In this document: positions 34,162-41,095 of the stretch, one piece after another
Position numbering within the stretch: the first letter of the stretch is position 1
Layout of the letters: the number at the start of each line of letters is the position of its first letter
NCBI RefSeq assembly: GCF_000971135.1
Contig: NZ_BBLW01000005.1
Location: 186,001 to 250,000, forward strand
DNA from: Demequina phytophila
GTDB taxonomy: Bacteria > Actinomycetota > Actinomycetes > Actinomycetales > Demequinaceae
Length of the DNA stretch: 64,000 nt
Direction of reading: 5' to 3'
Notes under the pieces: generated by a model
Seen by the model: the letters and a program-made list of their open reading frames with translations, nothing else
Database searches by the model: none
Told to the model about the DNA's origin: nothing
Position numbers and translations under genes: made by a program

Positions 34162-34188
34162 TGGGCGCTGGTGCGCACGAGTCGCGTG

Positions 34189-35304
34189 TCACACGTGCGT
34201 CTGTGGCGTGATTCCATGCGTATTGACGGTCCGTTCGCAAGATTCTTGCGCTCGTCCGGGCGGTACTGCGACGACGTGCTGACGCCGGTGGGTGAACACC
34301 GCGGCGCGCTGCACCCCGAACGAGAGCAGCCATAGTCCAAGATCCGTGGTGACCTTCGCCGCCAGGAGGGGCACGCCGAGCGTGGTGAGCAGCAGCAGCG
34401 ACAGATAGCTGGCGGCCAGCAGCGCGGAGGCGAGGGCGAGGTATCTCACCGCCTGCGGCGCCGCCGGACCGCCCGCGCGGAACACGACGCGGCGGTTGAG
34501 CGCGAAGTTCACGCCTGCGCTGAGCACGCGCGCGCCCACGACCGCAGCCGCGAGCGAACCGGTCCACCGGTCGAGCGCCATCAGGGCGGCGGCGTCGATC
34601 CCGAAGCACAGCAGCGAGGACGCCGCGAAGAGTCCGAGCGGCGCGAGCACGCGCGCCGAGTCGATCACGGGACGGAAGTGGGACGACGCGTTGTGGTCGA
34701 GGTAGACGGTGCCGACGCGGACCTCGACCATCGGGATGTGGCGGCGGGACGCGTCGAGCAGCAGCGAGAGCTCGTACGCGAAACGCTCGCCCGAGACGGA
34801 CATCGCCCACGGCAGCAGTCCCGCGGGGTAGCCGCGCAACCCGGTCTGGGTGTCGGAGATCCGCCTGCCGGTCACCGCCGCCAGCATCGCGGTGGTCGCC
34901 CTGTTCCCCAGGCGCGACCGGAACGGCACCTCGCCGGTGAACGCCCGGACGCCCAGCACCACGGCATCGTCCAAGCCCCCGTCCGCGCGGCGGGCAAGCG
35001 CGTCGGCCACGAGTGCGATGTCGGTCGCGGTGTGCTGGCCGTCGCTGTCGGCGCACACCACCGGCTCGCCAGGCGCGTGCCGGAGCAGCCACGCGAAGCC
35101 CGTGCGCAAGGCCGCCGCCTTCCCGTGGTTGGCGCCGTGGCGGAGCACGACCGCGCCGCGCGAGGCCACCTGGTCGAACGGCCGCGCGAAGCGGGGCCCC
35201 GAGCCGTCGTCGACCACGAGCACCCGCCACCCGCCGCGCGACAGGTCCTCGACCAGCGCGACCATCCGCGCGTCGGGCTCGTATGCGGGGATCAGGATCC
35301 ACAT
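34189..35304 (-). CDS. Glycosyltransferase family 2 fused to a GtrA-like membrane domain
   Basis: 371 aa. The N-terminal GT2 domain (1-215) has IPAYEPD, VVDDGSG, the nucleotide-binding ADSDGQH and DTQTGLRGYP, as in polyprenyl-phosphate sugar transferases. The C-terminal part (about 220-345) has four hydrophobic helices and SAGVNFALNRRVVFR, the GtrA flippase signature. The pair normally makes and flips a polyprenyl-P sugar for cell-wall glycosylation; here both are in one chain. ATG 35304 starts 1 nt after the stop of the phosphodiester glycosidase gene, so they are co-translated. The C-terminal ~25 residues are polar and unrelated. Confidence 0.9.
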   Translation of the reverse strand: MWILIPAYEPDARMVALVEDLSRGGWRVLVVDDGSGPRFARPFDQVASRGAVVLRHGANHGKAAALRTGFAWLLRHAPGEPVVCADSDGQHTATDIALVADALARRADGGLDDAVVLGVRAFTGEVPFRSRLGNRATTAMLAAVTGRRISDTQTGLRGYPAGLLPWAMSVSGERFAYELSLLLDASRRHIPMVEVRVGTVYLDHNASSHFRPVIDSARVLAPLGLFAASSLLCFGIDAAALMALDRWTGSLAAAVVGARVLSAGVNFALNRRVVFRAGGPAAPQAVRYLALASALLAASYLSLLLLTTLGVPLLAAKVTTDLGLWLLSFGVQRAAVFTHRRQHVVAVPPGRAQESCERTVNTHGITPQTHV

Positions 35305-35305
35305 G

Positions 35306-36226
35306 TCAGCCGACCCAGAGGATGTCCGACGTGCCTCGCTCCTGGCCCGATCCGCCGGGCACGTTGATCACGCTGCCGTCGCTCACCATCGTGGAGGAGC
35401 CGCCGCCATCGAGGTTGTACGCCTCGGTCGCGCCCAGGTCGATCATGATCTGCGCGAGCTCGTCGAGGGTGACTCCCGCGCTCTCGCTCGACCGCCCGTC
35501 CACCACGACGAACACGTAGTGGTTCGCGTCGATCATCCCGATCGCGGTGCGCGGCTGGTCGCCCTGGATGGAGTGGTTGCCGACGTTGGTGTCGACCTCG
35601 ACCTGGTCGATGCCCTCGACCACCGCGCCGTCGTCGACCAGCGCGGGCCCGAAGGACAGCGTCTGCCAGGCGCCGTCGTCGAGGAGCTCCTGGGCGCTGG
35701 TGGTCGTCTCGTCGTAGACGTCCATGGTGCCGTCCGCATAGATGACCGCGCCGGTCCGGGCGGGCTCGTCGCGGTAGATCACGCCGTTGCGGATCTCGAT
35801 GCCCGTGGTCCGGAAGCCGTAGTAGTCGCCGTTGATCGCGAGTGCCGCACCCACCTGCGCGGCGATGTCCGACGGATCCGCGGTGATGTTCTCGCCGAAC
35901 GCGTCGTCCGCGAAGGCCGAGCGCAACTGCGTGATGTCGCTCAGCACCACGTCGGCGACGTAGTAGGTCGCCTGGCCGTCGCCCGAGCCGTACGTCTCCT
36001 GGGTCAGCGTGATCTGCGGGGCGTCGGCGTCGTCCGCGTCGTCAGCCTGGGTGGCCGCGGCGACCTGCGCCTCGTACGCGGACGCGTGCGCGACCTCGAC
36101 GTGGTCGATGACGTAGCGGTTGAGCGCCCATGCGGTGATGGCCGACAGGGCGAGCAGCACGGCGGCGGTGGCGGCGACGATGCGCCGACGGAGGCGGCGG
36201 GGACGGGTGGGGGCGTCGGTGGTCAT
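35306..36226 (-). CDS. Secreted phosphodiester glycosidase (NAGPA-type) protein
   Basis: 306 aa. A basic start (TRPRRLRRRIVAATAAVLLA) leads into one membrane helix (about 15-38), so the domain is extracytoplasmic. The catalytic domain has AALAINGDYYGFRT, QPRTAIGMI, VVVDGRSSESAGVTLDELA and YNLDGGGSSTM, the hallmark of the phosphodiester glycosidase family (also called exopolysaccharide biosynthesis, NAGPA), which removes sugars linked by phosphodiester bonds. ATG 36226 is set by TAGTTT 6 nt upstream. It is operonic with the GT2-GtrA gene, suggesting that both act on the same surface glycan. Confidence 0.9.
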   Translation of the reverse strand: MTTDAPTRPRRLRRRIVAATAAVLLALSAITAWALNRYVIDHVEVAHASAYEAQVAAATQADDADDADAPQITLTQETYGSGDGQATYYVADVVLSDITQLRSAFADDAFGENITADPSDIAAQVGAALAINGDYYGFRTTGIEIRNGVIYRDEPARTGAVIYADGTMDVYDETTTSAQELLDDGAWQTLSFGPALVDDGAVVEGIDQVEVDTNVGNHSIQGDQPRTAIGMIDANHYVFVVVDGRSSESAGVTLDELAQIMIDLGATEAYNLDGGGSSTMVSDGSVINVPGGSGQERGTSDILWVG

Positions 36227-36232
36227 GCGGTG

Positions 36233-36238
36233 AAACTA
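36233..36238 (-). promoter_or_regulatory. -10 element of a leaderless promoter
   Basis: TAGTTT on the minus strand, 6 nt before ATG 36226, driving the glycosidase-GT2 operon. Confidence 0.55.
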
Positions 36239-36292
36239 CGGACGTCGCCTGGCCGATTCCCCGCGAGCGGGCTGGGGATTCGCTCGGAGGCG

Positions 36293-37663
36293 TCACCCGG
36301 TGGCGCGGGCGAGGCGCGCGAGCCGGCGGGTCGCCTCGTCGTTCGCTCGCGCGATCCTGGAGCGGGCATCGTCCAGCATGGGCGAGGAGTAGCCGCGGGG
36401 GACCCGCGCCGGGTTGAGCGCCACGTCCCGCGACCATGAGCGGATGTCCTCCGCCGCCATGAAGGCCGCGGTCGACTCGGCACCCCGCAGCGTCATCTCC
36501 GCCCACTGGGCGCGGCTGTTGCCGTACTGCGTCGGACGGCACAGCGCATTCTTGGCGTCGTCGTCGCCGCGCGTCGCCTCGACGTACCCGATGAGCGCCG
36601 CCCCGAAGCACGGGAAACCCGCCCGGATGGGCTGCAAGGTGATCGCGTCGGGCGTCCACACCGGCACGGCGGGCGGATGCGGCAGCCCGTCCGCCGCACA
36701 GTGCACCGTCACGGTGCCCGGGGGCAGCGTCACCTCGCCCTCGTCGAGCACCAGGCGACGCTGCTCCGCCGCGCGGACGTGGCCCATGCGGACCACCTGC
36801 TCGACGGTACGCAGCAGCGCGAGCTCCCACGTCGCGAGCGTCGGGCACTTCGCCATGGTCGGGGTGACGGCCGGATCGATGCGCAGCATCACGCCGGATT
36901 CCTCGAGCCGTGCGAACAGACCGGTGAGCGAGTCCGCGCCGGCGGCGGCCTCCCACACGTCCGCCGCCATCGACTGGAACCGTGCGGGCTCGGGCTGGAC
37001 CCGGGCCCGGTCGAACATCCACGGGTCCCGCGGACGGACCCAGGCGAGGCGGTCGGGCGCGATGCCCGCGGTGAGAGCGTGGACGATCCCGTCCGTCGCC
37101 GTCTTGCCCGAGCCGACGATCACGATGCGCGGGGCGTCGAGGTGGGCGTCGAGGTCGCCGACGGGCACCACCGTGGCGCCGGGCTCCACCCGGAAGGGCG
37201 GCGGCGTGAGCGCGGGGATGGTCGGGGCGAGGTACCGGGCGTCGACGATGCGCGTGTCGGGACGCGCGCGGGCGACAGGCTCGCCGTCGGCGCCGACGAT
37301 CGCGCCTCCGCCCGCATGGCGCGCGCCGCTCCGGAACGCGACGCGGCCCGTCGCGGTCAATCTCTCGAGGGCCGCCTCGAAGTAGGCGCGCACCTCGCCG
37401 CCGGTGGCGCGCTCGTGCAGGCCGCGCTCGGGGCCGGCGGTCTGCAGCGCACCCCCGAACGGCGTGGACGCGACGCCGTAGAACTGCGACGCCTGGTGGA
37501 GGCGCACGAAGGGATACGCGTCCCGCCAGTGGCCGCCTGGACCGTCGCGCTCGTCCACGAGGCCGACGGTCGCGTCGGAGTGGTCGACCAGCGCGTCGAC
37601 GAACGCGAGGCCCGTGGCGCCCGCGCCCACCACCAGGTAGTCGACGTCCCACACGTCCGTCAT
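36293..37663 (-). CDS. FAD-dependent NAD(P)H oxidoreductase (flavin monooxygenase-like)
   Basis: 456 aa. Two Rossmann motifs are seen: VVGAGATGLAFVDAL (FAD) and IVIVGSGKTATDGIV (NAD(P)H) at about 178. The WRDAYPFVRLHQASQFYGV segment after the first motif is typical of a large actinobacterial family annotated NAD(P)/FAD-dependent oxidoreductase or pyridine nucleotide-disulfide oxidoreductase-like. Substrate unknown. ATG 37663 has GAGGGG just upstream. It is divergent from the dihydroorotate dehydrogenase-like gene, 92 nt away. Confidence 0.85.
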   Translation of the reverse strand: MTDVWDVDYLVVGAGATGLAFVDALVDHSDATVGLVDERDGPGGHWRDAYPFVRLHQASQFYGVASTPFGGALQTAGPERGLHERATGGEVRAYFEAALERLTATGRVAFRSGARHAGGGAIVGADGEPVARARPDTRIVDARYLAPTIPALTPPPFRVEPGATVVPVGDLDAHLDAPRIVIVGSGKTATDGIVHALTAGIAPDRLAWVRPRDPWMFDRARVQPEPARFQSMAADVWEAAAGADSLTGLFARLEESGVMLRIDPAVTPTMAKCPTLATWELALLRTVEQVVRMGHVRAAEQRRLVLDEGEVTLPPGTVTVHCAADGLPHPPAVPVWTPDAITLQPIRAGFPCFGAALIGYVEATRGDDDAKNALCRPTQYGNSRAQWAEMTLRGAESTAAFMAAEDIRSWSRDVALNPARVPRGYSSPMLDDARSRIARANDEATRRLARLARATG

Positions 37664-37739
37664 CCCCTCAGCGAATCACGTCGGGGCCGTCGCGTCGCGG
37701 CGGCGACCGAGGTCCCGACCCTGCGCGGGCGGACGGGGC

Positions 37740-37745
37740 TAGCCT
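37740..37745 (+). promoter_or_regulatory. -10 element, near-leaderless
   Basis: TAGCCT 10 nt before ATG 37756, giving a leader of only about 3-4 nt. Confidence 0.4.
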
Positions 37746-37755
37746 CGGGAGCACG

Positions 37756-38817
37756 ATGACCTGGTTCTACGATCCCCGCCGCACCTACGAGGACAACTAC
37801 GCCCACGGCCCGTTCGGGGCGTTCGCCGCCGCCCCGGTGGACGCGCCGCCGCGGCCGGCTCGCGCATCGTTCCTCGGACACCCGGTGGTGAGCCCCTTCG
37901 GGATCCCCGCGGGTCCGCTCGTGAACGCCGCGTTCTGCGAGGCGGCGTTCCGGAACGGCTTCGACGTCAACGTCTACAAGACCGTGCGCACCAGCGCACA
38001 TCCCTCGCACGCCTACCCGAACGTGCTGGCGGTGCACGTGGAGGGGCGGCTCGCGCCGGGCCGTGCGGCACCGGTGCTCGCGGACGGCGCGCTCGATGAC
38101 GCGACCAGCATCTCGAACTCGTTCGGGGTGCCGTCGCGCGACCCCGACGCGTGGCAGCCGGACATGGCGGCCGCGGTCGCCGCGGCGGGCGACGGACAGC
38201 TCCTGGTCGGCTCGTTCCAGGGCACGCATCCCGCGCCCGGCGCTCCGGACCGCGAGTCCGCGTACATCGCGGATCACGTCGCGGCGGCCGCGCTCGTCGT
38301 GGAGACGGGGGTGCCCGTGCTCGAGATGAACCTCAGCTGCCCGAACGAGGGGACCGGCGCGCTGCTGTGCTTCGACGGGCCCTTGGTGGCGCGGATCTCC
38401 GCCGCGGTGAAGGAGCGGGTCGGCGACGTGCCGCTCGTGCTCAAGCTCGCGTACTTCGGGGACGATGCGGCGCTCGCCGGCCTCGTGGACGCGACGGCGG
38501 GCATCGTGGACGGCTACGCGGCGGTCAACACCCTGCCGGCCCGCCTCGTCGACGCCGCGGGCCGCCCCGCGTTGCCCGGCGCGGGCCGGGACGTCGCCGG
38601 CGTCTGCGGCGACGGGATCCGCTGGGCGGGGCTCGACATGGTCGGGCGCCTCGCGCGCCTGCGCGAGACGGCGGCGCGGGACTTCGCGATCGTCGGTGTC
38701 GGCGGGGTGCTGACGTCGGCGCATGCGGCCGCATACCGGGCGGCGGGGGCCGACGCGGTGATGAGCGCCACCGGCGCGATGATCGACCCCGGACTCGGCG
38801 CCGCGGTCCGCGGCTAG
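37756..38817 (+). CDS. Dihydroorotate dehydrogenase-family flavoprotein
   Basis: 353 aa. It is an FMN-binding TIM barrel with GIPAGPLVNAAF, YKTVRTSAHP, VLEMNLSCPNEG (the family's NLSCPN motif), LVLKLAYFGDD and the C-terminal VGVGGVLTSAHAAAY phosphate-binding loop. Dihydroorotate dehydrogenases oxidise dihydroorotate to orotate in pyrimidine synthesis. The N-terminal extension (TYEDNYAHGPF) and a normal-looking but isolated locus, away from pyr genes, leave open a different substrate. It is transcribed from TAGCCT. Its stop shares the palindrome GGCTAGCTAGCC with the stop of the convergent peptidase gene. Confidence 0.82.
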   Translation: MTWFYDPRRTYEDNYAHGPFGAFAAAPVDAPPRPARASFLGHPVVSPFGIPAGPLVNAAFCEAAFRNGFDVNVYKTVRTSAHPSHAYPNVLAVHVEGRLAPGRAAPVLADGALDDATSISNSFGVPSRDPDAWQPDMAAAVAAAGDGQLLVGSFQGTHPAPGAPDRESAYIADHVAAAALVVETGVPVLEMNLSCPNEGTGALLCFDGPLVARISAAVKERVGDVPLVLKLAYFGDDAALAGLVDATAGIVDGYAAVNTLPARLVDAAGRPALPGAGRDVAGVCGDGIRWAGLDMVGRLARLRETAARDFAIVGVGGVLTSAHAAAYRAAGADAVMSATGAMIDPGLGAAVRG

Positions 38818-40566
38818 CTAGCCCTTGAGGGTGTTCCGGACCATCGAGTAGAGCTTCGGCTCGCTGGGGAGGTTCGCCGTGATGCCGGGGGCCACGAACT
38901 CCATGTGCCAGGACTCGGGCTTGGAGCCGCCCACGCGCGCCCACAGCGGGTGCACCCAGCCGTAGCGGTCGCCGTTCGCGGCGATCCATGCGGCGGAGGC
39001 CGGGTCGAAGTCCGCGGCCATGCCCCACCCATGGTTCGAGGTGCCCGGGGTCGCGGCGAGGTAGCCCTTGGACGCCTTCGTCGCGACCTGCGCGCCGTAC
39101 GAGCGGTAGGACGAGCTGAGCGACAGGTGGCGTCCCGTCTGGGCGTAGTAGTCGTCGTCGGCGCGCTCGAGGGCCTCGGCCGCGTCGCACTGGAGCTGGT
39201 TGCCGGGGGAGAAGGACAGCGAGCACAGCTGCGAGCTCGGCACCATGCCGTTGCTGTACGAGATGCCCGTGGGCGTGCCCTCCCAGCCGGCCTGACGGGC
39301 GGCGGCCGCCGCGGCGTACTGGCCCCACGCGCTCGCGGTGGCCTGGTCGACCTGGCGCTCGTAGGCGGCCATGCGCTTCTCGTTGACCGCCTTGCGCCGC
39401 GTGTTCTCCGTCCTGACCCACCGCGCGTGCGAGTCGTAGACCGCCTGCTCGGCCTCCTCGAGGCCCGCCGTGGCGGCCTCGACGTCCGCGAGCACCGCGT
39501 CGACCGCGTCGGCGTCCTCGCGGTCGACCTCGACGTCGCGCAGCGCCAGCAGATCCTCGCGGGCGGCGCGGAGGTCCGCGAGCGTGGACTTCTTCTCGAC
39601 CTTGCCGTCGACGGCGTGAACCATGCCCTTGGCGGAGTCGGCGAGGCCCTTGATCGCGTCGATCTTGTTCTCGAGCGAGACGTTGGAGCGTTCGAGCGCC
39701 GCCTCGGCGGTCGCGGCCTCGAGCACGGCGGTGGTGCCCTCGATGCGTCGCGTCGCGGCGTCGAGCTGCGCTGCGGCCTTCTCGAGCTGCGCGGTCGCGG
39801 CGGTGACCGCGTCAAGGTCGTCGACCTCGCCGCGCAGCACCTTCGCGACCTCGGTGTCCGCGACGATCTCCGCGAGCGCGGCGGCCTCCTCGTCGGCGGT
39901 CGGCTCCGCGGCGGGCGTCGCCTCGGTCGCCTCGGGGGTGGCGGACGGGGAGGCGGTCGGCTCGGCGGAGGCGGTGGGCTCGCTGGACGGGGTGACGCTC
40001 GGAGACGGGCTCTCCGACTCGCCGGCTCGCGGATCCGTGAATGCCGACGCCTTGGGCTCCGCCGAGACGATCGCGCCGGCGTCGAGGGTGTCGTCGGCCT
40101 CCTGCTCCTGCGCCGCCAGCTGCTGCTCGACCTGCCCGAGCACGGCGGACGGGTCGATCTCGAGCGACGGCGTCGATGCGAACGGACCGCGCGCGGTCTC
40201 GACGCCCAGCGGTGCGCTCGCCCACGCGGGCGGGACCACGGCCGTCGCGGTGACGGTCACGTGGTGGTGCTCCGCGGCGTAGGCCGCCGACGTGGCGGCC
40301 TGCGTGAGCTCCGCCGCCGCGGAGGCGACCGCGTCCTCGTCGGAGACCGACTCCGACACCTCGGAGACCGCGCGGGCCTTCGCGAGGGTCTCCTCGAGCT
40401 GTGTGCGCTCCTCATCCAGCAGGCGTGCCTGCGCACGAGCCTCCTCGACCGCGCTGCCCACGCGCTGCTCGTGGAGGCCGAGCGAGACGGCGATGCCGCC
40501 CAGGAAGCAAGAAACGGCGAACACGGTCGCCGTCTGCCATCGGAAGGGGAGGTGAAGCTTGCGCAC
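38818..40566 (-). CDS. M15 (VanY-type) D-alanyl-D-alanine carboxypeptidase with long coiled-coil stalk
   Basis: 582 aa. There is a membrane anchor at about 10-30, a first coiled coil (about 33-75), an acidic Ser/Pro/Thr/Glu spacer (about 190-240), and a second long coiled coil (about 245-430). The peptidase domain follows with LSLSSSYRSYGAQ, SNHGWGMAADFD (His, Asp) and SWHMEFV (Glu, His). It trims D-Ala from peptidoglycan or acts as an endopeptidase at the surface. The stalk is unusually long for the family and may span the cell wall or bind a partner. GTG 40566 follows GGAG. It is adjacent end to end (0 nt gap) with the dihydroorotate dehydrogenase-like gene. Confidence 0.88.
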   Translation of the reverse strand: MRKLHLPFRWQTATVFAVSCFLGGIAVSLGLHEQRVGSAVEEARAQARLLDEERTQLEETLAKARAVSEVSESVSDEDAVASAAAELTQAATSAAYAAEHHHVTVTATAVVPPAWASAPLGVETARGPFASTPSLEIDPSAVLGQVEQQLAAQEQEADDTLDAGAIVSAEPKASAFTDPRAGESESPSPSVTPSSEPTASAEPTASPSATPEATEATPAAEPTADEEAAALAEIVADTEVAKVLRGEVDDLDAVTAATAQLEKAAAQLDAATRRIEGTTAVLEAATAEAALERSNVSLENKIDAIKGLADSAKGMVHAVDGKVEKKSTLADLRAAREDLLALRDVEVDREDADAVDAVLADVEAATAGLEEAEQAVYDSHARWVRTENTRRKAVNEKRMAAYERQVDQATASAWGQYAAAAAARQAGWEGTPTGISYSNGMVPSSQLCSLSFSPGNQLQCDAAEALERADDDYYAQTGRHLSLSSSYRSYGAQVATKASKGYLAATPGTSNHGWGMAADFDPASAAWIAANGDRYGWVHPLWARVGGSKPESWHMEFVAPGITANLPSEPKLYSMVRNTLKG

Positions 40567-41012
40567 AGGTCTCCAGGGTGGGGTACAAGGACTGCCCTCT
40601 CGCCGTGCTGCCGCGGCTCGGCCTGCGGCGCGATCTGGTGAGAGGGCTCGAAAGACCATAACCGCGCTATGGCGCAAGATTCGTGCGCCGGCCGCGCGGC
40701 CCTGCGACGCGTTCACATGGCCGCGTCGGGTCGCCGTCCCGGAACGGCGACGTATGCAGGCACGACATCCTCCTGGGGGCATGCGCGTGGACGACGGTGT
40801 GATCTGCGTCTCACCGGGCCGCGAATGACCCGAGCGCGCGGCCGCAGGCACTAAGGTGCTCGCCCGCGCCGCGGCGGCTCGGCGTGGCGGACGCGACACG
40901 CCGAGAGCGTGCCGACCCCTACCGCGGCCATCGCCGCGCGCGCCCGCACGGCCCGCCGCGGCATCGGCCCGCGCGAGCGCCCGCCAGGGACCAAGGGCCC
41001 ATGCGCCTGCGA
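40567..41012. other. Non-coding stretch between the VanY-type gene and nrdD
   Basis: About 450 bp without convincing coding frames. It holds an 8-bp inverted repeat, GCCCTCTC...GAGAGGGC, flanking about 45 nt near 40596-40656 (in the leader of the peptidase gene), a -10-like TATGGT on the minus strand, and a 9-bp hairpin at 40878-40905. I recognise no riboswitch. Confidence 0.4.
40878..40905 (+). other. 9-bp hairpin upstream of nrdD
   Basis: CTCGGCGTG and CACGCCGAG with a 10-nt loop, about 110 nt before the first NrdR box. Role unknown. Confidence 0.3.
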
Positions 41013-41028
41013 TCGCAAGATCTAGTGT
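41013..41028 (+). promoter_or_regulatory. NrdR box 1
   Basis: TCGCAAGATCTAGTGT matches 12 of 16 positions of the NrdR consensus (acaCWATATaTWGtgt-like) as I recall it. Its TAGTGT end could serve as the -10 of the nrdD promoter, so bound NrdR would block RNA polymerase. Confidence 0.75.
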
Positions 41029-41044
41029 TCCGGTGACGGCAATG

Positions 41045-41060
41045 GCACCAGATCTTGTGT
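41045..41060 (+). promoter_or_regulatory. NrdR box 2
   Basis: GCACCAGATCTTGTGT, also 12/16. It starts exactly 32 bp after box 1 (16-bp gap, three helical turns), the spacing known for tandem NrdR sites. Confidence 0.75.
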
Positions 41061-41095
41061 TTCGGGGTGCCGAATCGAGGCGAGGGGGACCAGCG

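Noticed and set aside
40669..40854. Small plus-strand open frame between the peptidase gene and nrdD
   Set aside because: No ribosome site, no family similarity and Arg/Ala/Gly-rich shadow-like composition.
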